A stretch of DNA of 64,000 nt from Litomosoides sigmodontis (GCA_963070105.1 OY718804.1:2210817-2274816), one strand, 5' to 3'; shown: positions 1 through 13,573, numbered from the stretch's first letter. The notes: a model not told the origin generated them from the sequence alone. Numbers and translations: made by a program.

Positions 1-539
1 TCAAATTTTAAGGCTCGAAAAAGGAAAGAATTGAAAACCTTTTCTAGCGATGAGAGGAAATCAATTGGTGGTTGACAGAAGAAAATGGTTAAAATTAATA
101 ATGCAGCTAATAGCATTGACGTTAATGTATAGCTCTAAAAATTTTTAATTTTAATACTTATTTCAGTTAACTAATTTTTAGCTGCAAAACTCAAAATAGA
201 TTACTGACATAGTAAAATTTATTATTACTGTCTTTCTTTTTTCTTTTTTAACTTCATTATCATCAAATAGGCCTAGTTTGTTGGTAAGTTTAATCAATCG
301 ATTGATCAACTTGTAATCCATTTTTGCACTGTTTGTTTTTCTTTTTTTTTTGCAATTTTTTCAACCTAAACGAACTGATATAATTATTTTTTTCCTACTC
401 GTTGTACGCTGCATACGATCACACTCAACCATATGTAAATAAAATTTAAAAAAAAAGTCCTAGCAATCAGTAGCTTGTAAATCAATAGACAAAATGTTTA
501 ATTTCATTAAAAATTACAGAAAACAACAAGTAAACAAAC

Positions 540-1250
540 CGCAGCCGCAATAAGCACTTCGGAATATTTAAATGGACCACAAAGTGTTTCCGGATCTTCC
601 TGTTTTGTAATTACAATAATAAGCATTATGAGTGCCACCAATGAAAAGACAACTGAAATACCATGGAATGCAATTGTCTGAAATATCAATGCGCTAATTA
701 ACCACTTTGATAATGCAATTAATGATAAAGGTTAGTTGTGCATTAATAATGTAAAAGTAAGCAATGGGTAATTGAGGGAAGAGGGAAGGAGAAAGAGAGA
801 GGAAGAGAGAGAGAGAGAGAGAAGAAAATTCTTGGGGAAAAAAGTTTAGAGCAAGTGGAAATGAATGAAAATTTCAACAAATGCATTCTACTTTCATCAA
901 ATAGCAAAAGTGTTGCAGCTAATTATTGAAATGTTTTTAATAATAAAGATTATTGATAATTTCTAAGCAAATTGTTGCATAAATTAAAAAAAATATTTTT
1001 GCGTGAAACGTGAAATAAACAATGCAAAACGATCAGGCATTATATTGAAACGATGGAATATGTTTAATAATTGTAAACGTACAAAAATTGGTGCAATTCG
1101 CATACGCAAACATTTGAATGTTTCACTGATTAAATTGATCAGTTGGCAAATTAGCGTAATAAACATAAATGAAAATGCAACGATTAATTTTGCATTATTT
1201 CGCCACGTGTAACGTGAAATGATCAGCGTTACTGTTACAAAAGCAAAAAC
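540..1250 (-). CDS. Putative multi-pass membrane protein, two internal exons (partial)
   Basis: Two exons fit together on the minus strand: 1250-1083 (acceptor TTGTAG, donor GTACGT, 56 codons) and 677-540 (acceptor ATATTTCAG, donor GTTTGT, 46 codons). Both start and end in phase 0. The first encodes hydrophobic segments around VFAFVTVTLIISRY and IVAFSFMFITLICQLI. The second encodes ISVVFSLVALIMLIIVIT, a short loop with KQEDPETLCGPFKYSE, and the start of another hydrophobic stretch. This looks like a small four-span membrane protein of MARVEL or similar type, but I do not recognise the family. The first exon and the C-terminal end were not found; the end probably lies left of position 1. Chance open frames in A+T-rich DNA are the main alternative. 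Confidence 0.4.
781..823. repeat. Purine (GA)n microsatellite
   Basis: An imperfect GA tract lies in the proposed intron between the two membrane-protein exons. It is one of many GA/CT tracts in this window. Confidence 0.8.
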
Positions 1251-1253
1251 CTA

Positions 1254-3172
1254 CAATAATGAACAAATAACAATTAGCAATATCATTTGATAAAAAAAAG
1301 CGTCAAAAATTTTTTTTGCTAATTACAAACTCTTATGAATTAAAATTTGAAATTGACGTCATCGCTACAGTCAGTTTAATAATAATTCTTGCCAGTGTTA
1401 TTTTGACAATTGATAATGCATAGCATTTTATTGCATTGTTTAATTTCTTAAAATGATGACAAGACAGCCATCCCTCTCTCTCATACATCAATTTTAATCC
1501 ATTGGTGATTAGGATTAATTAGCATTAGAATGATCTGAAAGAATCACATAAATTTTTATAAAAGAAACCGTTGAAAGAAGAGTGATTGAATAATACAATT
1601 CACGTGGACAAACCATTCGGCTAGCAATATGCTAGTAAAAATAAAATTGAAGTTGAAAGAATTTCAATTCATATCTGCATCACTGCCAGTAGTTGAATTT
1701 CATGCATAATCTTTCGTATTTGAAAAATTCATGCCACCATCATCATGCTGTACTAACATGCGTGAACCATTCGAATTCACTAACTCTTTCGATATGTATT
1801 AATTTTTTTTGCTTTTTTTGTCGTAAACATTTATTTTAAGATTTCATGAGCCTTCTGCTTATCATTTATACCTTTGAATAATTTTAAGTTTCATTGGTTA
1901 AAAAAGAAGATAAAATATATCACCAGCTTATAAACAAACTAATTCTTCAAATTCACGAAAATGATCAGCAACTGCAGTCTAACTTTCTTAAATTTAATTA
2001 AGGAAAAAAAGTGATCCAAAAATAACTTCGCAATATTTTAAAATTGTGCAAAAATCTAACTAAATGATCAAATTATACAACCAAATGGAATTTATAGGGA
2101 ATCTTATACAATGACTTTGAAGAAAACACAAATAAAAAAATTTCAACTTATAATGGAAATGCTCTTATCGAGAATCTTCAAAAAAAAAACTTTGAAACTC
2201 AAATGCTTCGAGAAGGGATTGCAAAAGGTTTTCTTTTTAACCCAGAAAGATCTCAGCCGTACTATTTACAATAATTTTACAAAAATCTGCCGCTAACAGT
2301 TTGGTAACTTTGAAAACATTTCTCGTCCCTTTCATATATCACATCACATACGGCACATTCACATCTAATTTAAATTGCTTAACATGGTTAATTGCATGGT
2401 TAAATGAGGAAAGAAGTGATAGAATGTAAAAGTTATTGGGAATGATAAAGCATGAGAATTACACTAATTGAAAATTTTTTACGAACGTGAAAATTTCTTT
2501 ATAAAACTTTGCAAACACAAAAAGTTTGCTAGTGAAATGAATAATTTGATTGTAAACAATGTTAAGTGGCTTTTCAGCGAAAGTTCAGAACAATGAAATT
2601 ATATTTATACACTTCCTAGTCAATTCAAGGAACAAAGAATTAAAAGAAATGTCTTTTTTTGCAAGAATTGTTATGATGCTTACATTCTTACATTTATTTG
2701 CATAAAAAATAAAGTGAAACTAAGGTCATTACCTAATACATTTTTAAAAATATTCACAATGAAATGATATAAAAATGAAATGAAGCAATTCCAAAAAAAA
2801 ATAATTGCTTCAAAGACAGACAAAGACATAAACATGACAAAAAAAATGCTAATTTCTCAATTAATAATCGCACTATGTCGAACTTCAACCTTAAGCTATT
2901 TAAAATCAGTCGGTTCCTAAACAAGAAAAAGACAATTTCCAAATAATTAACTCCATGTAAACAATCATTTTAATGGGATCAAAATGCATCCCTCCGTTTA
3001 TCTTTCAGAAATTACAATAAAGATGATTGCTAGCGAAATATAGACATGATAATTCGTATCGTAATCCGCTTAAATCACATATATAACTACACGTCATTCA
3101 CCTATCTGACTTCTTGCATTTTCTTTACAATAATCACTAAAATGCTTCATATCATCGCTATTGGCTGATATG
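1254..3172. other. Intergenic region, no gene found
   Basis: About 1.9 kb of A+T-rich sequence between the putative membrane gene and the 3' end of the SCYL1 gene. Both neighbours are on the minus strand, so this should hold the SCYL1 3' UTR and the promoter or first exon of the left-edge gene. Open frames here are short and low in complexity, with no convincing splice-site pairs. Confidence 0.5.
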
Positions 3173-6100
3173 TTATTGGCCTCCACTCTTACCACTACCT
3201 CGAGCACTTCGTTTCCTAGCCATTTCCTTACGACGAGCTTCTTCTCTTGCTGCTATTTTCGCTCGACGTATTTTTCTAATCTCAGCTGCTGATGAAGCTG
3301 AAGAAGCAAAAGCAGTGTATTACGTGCGTATGTATGCGAAACAACACTGAAGCATAAAACGACACATGCAAAAATTATCCCATCTCTTGCAACTATAATT
3401 TTATCACTCGCTTCTGTTAACTGCAACGTTACTCTTCCTGATCAACGTTGTCAACAAAAAAAAAAAAATGAAATGAAAAAGAAATTTAAAACAACTGAAT
3501 GAAAGCGACTCTTTAAGAGAAACAGTCAATCAATAATGATTTTGGTCATTGAAAATGATCTTTGCCCTGTGGTCTACTTTACTAATCTCTGACTCAATGT
3601 GCACCATGCACTTAGTAGTTTCCTCCTTCTCTCCGCTATCCCTTCCATCAAAGGGATGCACTGCGTTCGTAGCTGCTGGCTGGCAATGCTCTCCTATCCG
3701 AAACATGCTATGCACCAGGTTTGCTACCTGACTTGCGATGTTGCCAGCTGTGGTAGCTGAGACATGCGATGCTACCTGCAGCTCTGCTACCTGAGATATC
3801 GTCCATCCACTTCTGTCTTCCTTCCGTTGAACCGTTTTTTCGCCATCTATCACATCTCTCCTCTATCCACTCTATTTCCCTCCTAGCAGTCACTCTCCTA
3901 CCACTCCTCTCAACAAGCAACAGCGAGACGGATCGGAAGACCGTAATCTTCGCATTACCGATTTACCACCACTGAACTATAAGCATTCCCTGACAAATAT
4001 TCGCTATTCTACTTGTTAACTTCAAGACATATATGAAAACTGAAACTTACGTTCTATAGTTTCAATATATTCATCGGTATTCCATGACATATTCCACTCC
4101 TCATCTTCTATCGCTATTGCAGAACCTGAAATTACACGATAGTGAGAGCAGAGAATATTATTTCACTAAGCTTTATAAGTTTCACATAAAACAGAAATGC
4201 GAAATTTTCCATATTCTATGTAATTTTTCAAATTTTCATTTTCTCGTGTTCGTAAAAAAAAATTCAGTGCATCGTTCGTTCTTATTACTTGCATTAACAA
4301 ACAACACGTACCGAAATCGAAGTCATCCCAACTGCTTACAGTTGAATTATCACCCCAACCATCTGTTAATGTGTTACTGCTATTTTTTGCAGTAAATGAG
4401 CTGTTCGCAAATTCACTATCATCACCTAGTCCACCAGCTACACTCGGTTCCAGTTTTATGCCCAACAAATAATCCAAATCATCATCAACTGTAAAAAAAA
4501 CACAAAACCATTTCTAATACTTTTAGCTTTCAGTTTATGAGGAAACCAATTCGGCACTGCTTAAACGACATGACTAAATAAGTTTTCGACTTTAATTCTA
4601 AATTAATTTGTATTTATTTGTATATCCGTTACATACATACATTGTGTTAATTATCATTTTCTAAAATGCGTGTGTCATTTTTCTTTTGAATCATTTTAAA
4701 TCAAAAAACACCAGTAAGGTTTTTAACAGCACGTTGCAATTTCAATCCACTCGTTCTTGATTTCCTGCGAGAATTTGACGATGCCACAGCTGATGTTTTA
4801 CCTTTAGCAGTTTTTACCTACAAAGACTATGAAATAGCAGACGTCAAAAAATACTTCAACTTTAAATTAAAGTATACACTGATGTATAAATTTGCAGGAA
4901 ATCGTTGTTCTCCATACTCAATATAAAGCAACTATAAATCGTCATAAATCAACTAGTGATATAATAATTGCATTTCTCTTTTCGTAGTGAGCGCTCTTCA
5001 CTTCGCATAATATTTTATTGTTGCAAAATTCAAATAGGTACTATACTTTGCTGTATGTTGATCTGATAGATGAGCCTTTAAAAACTTCTGTAAACAAAGT
5101 ATTTTCTCCACTGCTCATTTCTTTTCATTTTACTCCTATACGTTTGATGTTCTCAAGACTAAAAGAAGTTTCGTTGCATTCATTACATAAGTTTCTCAAT
5201 GCACTGTAATAGTCTTAACAAAACTTACGCCAGAAATCTTCTATTACTCATAATACCATCTTTTTATTTAATCAGATTTACTAATTTCTTAAACATTTTG
5301 TTGATAAACTTGATTTAAAATATCAAAATAGAATGGATTCTTGCCTTCCCCTGTTCATCACAGTCGTCTTTCGTGCTTGTGGTACCATCACTATCTTCTT
5401 CTTCCGTTTGTACACAAAATCTTTCGTCCGTTTCACTCCATCCATCACTTGCAAATTTTATTGATGGTATACTTTGTAATTTTAATTCACTTGATCCTGT
5501 GCTAGATTCTTGTTCACAAACAGATTCTTCTTGTTTATGCATTGATTCAGTTTGACTTTGTAATGACGGAGTGTACTTGGATAATTTGCTTGAAAGTGAT
5601 TTTAGCGCCCAACTTGCCCACTGCGGTACCTGAAATATGTAGCGTCTATGATAATAAAAATTAAAAAAAATGGTATATTTCGGTTACGCACTCCCATCAT
5701 TTTTTACTCATCAGAAATAATAAAAACGAAAAACGATAATAAGATTACCTTATCACTGCTAAGCAAACCACTTTTTCCACCAGCTCTTACTTGTGCTTCA
5801 ATTTCCACGATCAGCTCTGGATTTTCACTAACCTTTTCTAATTTTTCGACGAATCCATGCAATGCTTTAAAAGTTTGATCTCTAACCTGAATATATGCAG
5901 AGTTGCTTCTAAAAATCCGTACCAAAATATGCCAAAAATGAAGAAACGTTAATGAAACAGATATAAAAATAGTGAAAATAATATATTGACTGATCATTTC
6001 GATGAGAAAGGTCTTCGGTAATCATATGAAATATAAAATATACTTAAGCACTGCGACAAAACAGCGTGCGAGAAGAAGCATCCAAAATTGAATGTTGATT

Positions 6101-9100
6101 AAACTATTCCACTTAATTACAGTTCTCTAGCGATCACATGTATATCTTGTTCAATGCTTTCAAATAACGTCATGTTGCGGTATCCAGCAAATTTATTTAA
6201 ACACTAACATCCGTGCATTGTGGTAGACTATGCATAACAAGACACTAACAGGTCACGTCAACGACAGCAACTTTCTGCGATCCTAATAATCTCGGCAAAT
6301 TAAAATTCATTCCTACTAATATACAAAAAAATTTTGCACTGAACAACCTGCTTTTCCCGGTCACATGTCATAGGTGATAAGGCTGGTAAAACACGATTTG
6401 CAACTTCCATTACTGAATAGTACTGTTGAGTTGTACTGAGTGCGAGGATAGCCGCCATTCTTGCCGGAGGAAATGGATCTTTGAATGCACGAGTGAAAGC
6501 ACTAATTAGGATCTGCTGACGATGAGTTGGATCAATGTAACAACCAATTTTACCAAGACAAATTGTTGCATTTGTTCGAATGCCAGGTTGTTCGTCTGTG
6601 CCTGAATTCATTTAAACTAATCAAGTGCATTCTAAGGTTTTTTCTCAGAAAGCAAAACTGCCTGAATCAAAAAAGGAAATCATTCTTGAAGAGAAGTTAT
6701 TGTCGAAATTCGGAAGTGGAGGATATTCTTTACGAGAAAATACAACGATTTTGTATCATTTCAGGACTTTTTAAAGGAAATGTGGAGAATTTTTGTCAGC
6801 CATAAATCACAGAGCAAAAGTCGTACCCTGTATTCTCGCCAAATGACGCATCAGATCACTTAAATTTTGATTATTCAATTTATCAGCTAAAGAAACTATT
6901 GCTTTTACCGTACTTTCACGAACAGCTGGACTTGTATCCGTAAAGCCAGATGAAATATTCCTAAAGGGGAATCCTTTTAATTATAAAGACACCGAAGGTA
7001 CACCAAGTTATAACGACTTCAAGAAAACCTTCTGTAAACGATATATGAAGTTCTCAGAAATCTACTTAAAGCAACAAGAACTTTGAAAATAAATGAAGTG
7101 TGGGAATTAGCTTACAAAAACTCACCCATATATCCGTTCGTTCACAATCTGTGAAGTTAAATGAGACGCATATTCATCGATTCGTTCTAACAATTTTACG
7201 CGTGTTACACGATCCGGTGAACTAAATAACTTACAAAGGCAGGGCACAATACGGAGTTGATATTCATCTTCATCCAACAAACGACCCAAACGAAACAGTG
7301 GCGTCAAAACATGTGATCCAGCATCACCGTATTCGTAACTCTGACATTTTTTATTGAAAAAATTCGAATAAGATTGAATAAAAAGCTAAAAATTTCACTT
7401 ATTTTTAATAGAAAATTTTCCAATTTTACACACAGTTTACTAAAGACTGACTGACCACATATATCTATCGTATACTAGAAATACTGCAATTGCGGAATGT
7501 CATGCTCGCAATTTTAAATGAAAAATTACAAGATATTTTGAAAAGATGTAAATAATATAATTAAATAGAGAACATACATGTATTAATTTTGGAAGAATTC
7601 TATATTTGGCAATGTTATCAGGAAAAAAATCCAATTCGTTTTTTAGTTCTGTAAAGAATGATTGCTTTTCATGAGCATCTTTCAGTTGAAATTCATCCAA
7701 AAATAGCAACGTATCCACATATCGATTCTTGAAAAAGCCACCTGTTTGACGCAACTCTGCAACTTTTTTTTTTCAATTCCCACACGCTGTATCGTAAACA
7801 TACATTACAGTACGATCAGCAATGATAATATGCTCGCAGTGTTACAGAGTTTTTAACATTTCTAAGAGGGGAAAGCCTATTCGGTGTGATAAAAATATAA
7901 ATACCATTGCGGAAGAAAATAAGCCACTGATTTTTTTTTGGAACGTGAAAAAGAGGAAGCTGCAAAAAGCAAAGAGAACGGTACAGGAGAGAAATAGAGA
8001 ATTAAATGGAAAACGACAAGACCCTACCTTTCAATAATTCTCCAGTATCTAGCTTTGCTGCTCGGTTAGTAGCCATCTTTTTATAATGCTCATGCAATTG
8101 TTGAGGAACTTTTTTTGGTGCTTCTGGTTTCGTTACTGATTCATTAAAACCATTGAAAATTTCCCATATAAGTAACGCAAATGAATTAAGGTCAGCACGT
8201 GGATTGCTAAAAGAGGTGACAGAACTTATTTAAATATCTAATTAGCAAGTACAATAGCTCAGTGAAGTGAACAAAAAAAAGTGTACCTGAAACTGGTCGA
8301 GTTCTCGAAACCACCAAGTTTCCAATCTCCACTTTCTGTAACGTAAACAGAATGTCGAACATTTTCGTGACTTAATTCAGCTTCTTGATGCAAGAATTTT
8401 AAACAGCTCTGCAAAATTCAAGATGAAGAATTTTGTTCAAACTGACATAAGTACATATGGAAGATGACAGCTGATAATGTCAACCTAACCATACTACAAT
8501 CAAATTCCAAAAGAACAAAGCTCTAGTGCAGTCGATCCCTAAAGCCCTGAATTTTTGCTATACAGACAAAATACTAACGTAAATGAAACAAGGATATTTA
8601 TAAATTACAGGCGTGGCATAGGAATCTAACATTGTAAAAAAAGGGCATACCATTAGCTGAAATAAACCCCACGAAATAACAAAATCCTTTTGTTTATCAG
8701 TTAATTTGTTTTCCATAATATATATTTTTAGAGGTACGCAGGTTTCCGTTATCAAATAAAAAGTACCATTCATCTGAAACGAGGAAAAAATCGAGAAAAA
8801 TGACCGAAACAAGTTTAACGCTATCAGTATCGATTCTTCTGTTTTGTATGAAAATCGTTTGGCAACAGTTTTGGAATTAAACACAGAAATCCTGTGACGA
8901 AACCCTTTAGCTGCCTGACGCTTGACCAAATAAATCTCAAACGGTTAATATATAGTACACAAAATGCGCCTAAATTTTTGAAAAAATAAATTCAATAATA
9001 GAAAATTTGCTAAGGTTTCAACGTCGATAAACCACACAACTAATGATTTTTCAGAATGCTACAACCTCAATGCTATCCAAATAAGTGAGAACATTTGGAT

Positions 9101-9435
9101 GACGAAGAGTTTTCAGTTTACGTGCTTGAGCTTTCAGCACTGATCCTGGACTGGAGTTCGACAGCGCTCCCCAGAAACAAGTAGCACGTTCAGATGGTTC
9201 AGTCTGAAATAATACTGATGTTGTGGAAAAATTTGTGTTATTTCAAAATTAACTTTTCCATAAGCTTCATTTCAAACAATCAAATTTTTACTTAACAAAT
9301 ATACATTACTTTTTTAAAACTTTCGCCGACGAATATGCCATCATAGTTGTAGAAACTGTTAGCGGGTAGCTCGTAGGGAAAGGTACTTTTTGGATCGCGT
9401 GAAAAAAATGAAAATGATGATAATACCGATGTCAT
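3173..9435 (-). CDS. scyl1: SCY1-like protein 1 (N-terminal kinase-like pseudokinase), 791 aa
   Basis: Fifteen exons join in frame: 9435-9310, 9203-9066, 8773-8651, 8408-8287, 8206-8028, 7756-7578, 7340-7126, 6960-6827, 6601-6348, 5886-5749, 5629-5345, 4817-4712, 4488-4312, 4125-4051, 3297-3173. The product is 791 aa; human SCYL1 is about 808. The start reads MTSVLSSFSFFSRDPKSTFP, matching the family FFxRDP opening. Residues about 15-290 form the pseudokinase: LRHPNVLTYLDS and SGDWKLGGFE are clear, but HRD and DFG are absent (LSHENV and GFE). Residues about 300-540 are HEAT repeats, including QPGIRTNATICLGKIG. The tail has W-rich acidic patches and a basic helix (RAKIAAREEARRKEMARKR). In animals SCYL1 supports COPI-dependent Golgi-ER traffic. 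The vertebrate C-terminal RKLD is missing; the protein ends GSGKSGGQ. Intron 5344-4818 is GC-AG. Acceptors at the last exon are ambiguous by 12 bp in frame. Confidence 0.95.
3540..3960. other. G+C-rich island inside the last SCYL1 intron
   Basis: This 420-bp block is much richer in G+C than the surrounding intron and carries open frames on both strands, the longest being 107 codons on the minus strand. The short word gctacctg occurs three times between about 3722 and 3792. None of the frames resembles a family I know. It could be an extra exon, a nested gene, a decayed mobile element or a regulatory block. Confidence 0.35.
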
Positions 9436-9445
9436 GGTATTATTT

Positions 9446-9465
9446 CTGAAAAATATGAAAAAAAA
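9446..9465 (-). promoter_or_regulatory. Probable spliced-leader acceptor for scyl1
   Basis: On the minus strand a T-rich run ends in ATATTTTTCAG at 9446, ten bases before the ATG at 9435. A 3' splice site with no matching upstream exon, so close to the start codon, is the usual sign of SL trans-splicing in nematodes. Confidence 0.55.
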
Positions 9466-10748
9466 TTGCTACCAAATATTGCCATCAACAGTTAACACTT
9501 TTAACATCGGTACGCAAGCATGTTTTTCGTATATAATTTATTGATTATATATAAGTCAGTAAATTAGTCTTCTTGCGAATACAGTTTGATAAAACAGTAA
9601 TATATGATTTATTCAATTTTTTAACTTTTATTTCATAATCATTTCTATTCAATTTATTCTACGCGCACATGTAAATTGCGCCCACCACTCATTACCACTC
9701 AACATTTCCAAAATTAATAATCATTGATTGATTGTTAGAAAGAATGATGTGTTAGAGCGATGTGATGAATTTGATCAACGTGAATAACACGTCGTAAGTG
9801 CTACGTACGTACAACTAATTTCCTAGATCCTGTGATGACGACAGTCTACTAATCTCCAACATCACACAATAAATTAACGAATAAATAAATATGCAAAGCA
9901 TTTTAGCAAACTGATCTCATGCCTGACGACGATTGGAGGTGGTGGTGAGGGTGCGCAATCGACATCTGTCGTTCAGCGCTCTCTCTCGTTCATTTTATTT
10001 CTCCTTTGCATTATTATATTCCCTTCGGTCATATGTCACTCATTATTTTTTTTTTCCATTCAATTTCCTAATCAACCATTATTATCATTTTTTTTTTTAA
10101 ATCGAAATATACGATATTGAAGAACTCTCCCAATATTCGCGCTACGCATCGCTTCCTCTTTTGATTTGGAAATTTGCACGATTTGGAAATAATTTTGATT
10201 GCAAGCAAATCAATAAATAAATCAAACAACAAATGAGTAAACAAATCAAGTATAAGAATCAAAAAAGAAAACAAAAAGAAAGTAGCGTAATTGCTGAGTG
10301 AAATTTGATTGAAATGAAAATTTATGGAAAAGTTAATTTTGAAACTAAGAAAAAAAAAAGCAAGCAAACAAATGAATCAAACATAATTGATTGTATTATA
10401 TTTACACTGTGTTTCTACATATCCCCTCTTTGATATGATGAGTGATTCAAATTTATGTGAATTTTTTTTTTTTACTGTAAACTTACCGGATAATTGTTTT
10501 CAATGTTTTTTACTAATATTTTGAAAAATAATCTTTTTATTAGCTAATAAGCAGCAAATGGCAAATTATTGATTAACAAAGTTTACTTATTTGTTAATTT
10601 TTTGTTAACTATTCTAACATTGCAGTGAAGGATGATGTGTTGTGCCACAGTTTTTATTAGCTAATGCTAATATGGTGGTCATCTTCAAGCGAGACAACTG
10701 ACCATTTCAGAGTGATTATTTCAAATTGTTCCTTAATTGACCTTAATT
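9466..10748. other. Intergenic region between scyl1 and the PDZ gene
   Basis: About 1.3 kb upstream of scyl1 and downstream of the PDZ gene, both on the minus strand. It holds the scyl1 promoter and the PDZ-gene 3' UTR. A short G+C-richer patch lies near 9920-10000. The spacing is too long for a typical nematode operon. No gene was seen. Confidence 0.5.
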
Positions 10749-13536
10749 CTAATTATCAACATTTGGTGGTGTACGAATTGACAACACTTCGGATGCAAAA
10801 TATCGTGCTTTAGGCGAATCAGGACGTTCGACAGTAATCGTAGTTACATTACTTGATGATAATCCCTGTGCAATAGAAAATTATAAATTAAATTACTGAA
10901 AAAAAAATTTATCATTAATTTATTTTTTCATACTCTATCATTTCTTTTCTTCTTCTTTTTTTTTGTCTAATTTTTATTAATTCACTTTTCCTTACGTACA
11001 ATTAGCCATTATCACTTCCTGCATTTATTTACCTGAACAATAATCTTCTTTGCCATCTCTTTATCATCAATATTTGTTCCATCAACTTGCAAAACTCTAT
11101 CGCCAACAATCAAACATTCAGCACTTAACGATCCCTTCATCACGTTTGTCACGTAGACGTGTCCTTCTTTATCGTTTTTCACTTGCTAAAAACAAAAGAA
11201 ACTCGTTTTAACATTTTATTAACACATAAATATAGTAATTGAAATTAGATTTGTGAAAAAGACTAATCTACCATTTCGTATCATTTTATTTCATTTTTTT
11301 CTTCTACAACGAATGCTTTGTACCGCATCATATGGCACGCATTTCATCCGTTTAGGCTTCCAATTTTTGCGTGTGTCCATTTGTTTTTTTTAAACAAAAA
11401 ACGCAAAACACTGTGCTACGACCTCGGCAGGAGTCGAACCTGCAATCTTCGGTTCCGTAGACCGACGCGTTGTCCATTGCGCCACGAGGCCACTGGACGT
11501 AGCACCCACACATTGACAGAATAACATTGCTTTGATATTTTAAATTAGACTAATTACTATAATTTAACTATCTATCAATTAACAGTTAAGTAAGTTAATC
11601 ATTTAATAGTGGTAATTCTGATGACTGTGTTACCAGTCATCCTATACCATATCCATATGTGTTGAATTTTTCACGCTTAAAATTTTCCTACCAAACTCGA
11701 TGTACTGAAAGCATATTCCTATTAGCAAAAATTATTGTTAATGTAAATTTTCAAAAAAAAAAATTTTAATTTTCTAAAATATTCCTTATCACATTTACAC
11801 TTAACAATAATTTTTCTTTTTTTTTCCTTGAAATTATTCACTATCACTCATTCACTCATATTGTTAACAAAAGAAAAAAAAAGAAGACGAAGAAGCATGT
11901 TAGCAATGTGATTGAAAAAACGAACCAAACCTATTGGTATTGCTGTTTTCTGTTGTCTTGTCATTTTCACCTTCAAATAAAGGAAGCCATCACGTTTCGT
12001 GATATTCTTATCATTATCATCGACACATTGCTCTTGCTTGATTTTTTCACCTCTCCCTTTATCACGGCTTACAGTCATACTAAATAATTTTTACTGTTTA
12101 ATTGATTAGCTAACATTTCACCTGGTCGTTTAAAATATTTTTTAATCAACGCTTCATTCATACATACATTCATCTACCATTATCGCGGCTTACAGTCATA
12201 CTAAATAATTTTTACTGATTAATTGATTAGCTAACATTTCACCTGGTCGTTTAAAATATTTTTTAATCAACACTTCATTCATACATACATTCATCTACCA
12301 TTCACATATGGCTAATCCTCACAAATTCTGTGTCATTTTTCATTCTCATTCTTTTCATGCTTGAAATTAATGAATGAGTAATTTAATAAGCAATTTACGC
12401 CATCATTTTACAGCGATTTGATTTGTGATGGTTTTTCACTTCTCTCTTCCTTTTTTTTTTGTGTTTTAATTTTAATTTTAATATTTAAGAAAGAAATAAA
12501 TTTAGCATTCTTCTTTTTTTTTTCCTTTTTTCTTTTTTTTTTATTTTTTATTTTTGTTCACCTTGTAATGTGTTGTTTTTGTTGAATTCGATCGAATGTT
12601 TTACGATCGTTTACAGAGCAATCATTAACGGCTAAAATTTTATCACCAACATTAATTTGATCCTCTAATGCACCATTTCGTTGTACAAATGTTACAGTGA
12701 GCTGGAAAAAAAAACAAAAGAATGTAGTGAGTGTTGCGCGGACAGTGAATTTTTTTTTTTTTTTAAATGATTGAAATGTGTGGAAGGAAGCGAAATCACA
12801 CTTTTTCACTTTAGCTCTTTTTCTTTTTACAATTTCAGTTCAGTCACTTCGTTATCACATTGCATGTAAACATTTTTACACCACCCAAAGTAAAGCAGTA
12901 AATATGTTTTTGATATGACAAAAGCAAGAAAAAAAAAGATGGAAGGCTTTTTTTTAATTATATAAATTTTGGATCAGTTATTAATGCCTTTTTAATTATG
13001 AAAATTTTGGAATAATAATTAGCATGTTTTAATCATGCAAATTTAGGAATGCTATTTTTATACCTCTAACCTATCTATCACTTATCTGATTATCAGCTGT
13101 ACAGCTTATAACATAAAGTTCAATTCAAGCATTTGTCAATCATCCATTAGCAGCATGATTAATTAATTTTTCAGCTAGGTGTAAAATGATCACTTCAATT
13201 ATGGATGCCAATAAAAGAAGGAAAAAAAAAGAGGAGCAGAAAGCAGGGAAAAAAAGTAGAGAGAAAAGCTACAATTACTGATTTTTTGTTTTTCACTCTT
13301 CACCTCTCCCTCTCCCTCTCTCTCTCTCTCTTCCTTTCTCTTTCTCTTTCGTGCTCATCATCTATCACTCTATTTTGTTATTCTCATTTCATTTTTTCCC
13401 ATTATCACTCCACTGGTTTTACTCATTCATTCCATTTCCAACAAATTGTTGATAGTAATCGTGAAATGAGTGACTGATAATGTCTGTGTGAAAGGATTAG
13501 AATTGTACAGAAGAAATATAGAGGGAGAGGGAGAGG

Positions 13537-13573
<37 letters not shown>

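Noticed and set aside
10068..10367. 99-codon hydrophobic minus-strand frame
   Set aside because: Phe/Leu/Ile/Asn-rich translation of A+T-rich DNA between two genes; no splice sites or homology were recognised.
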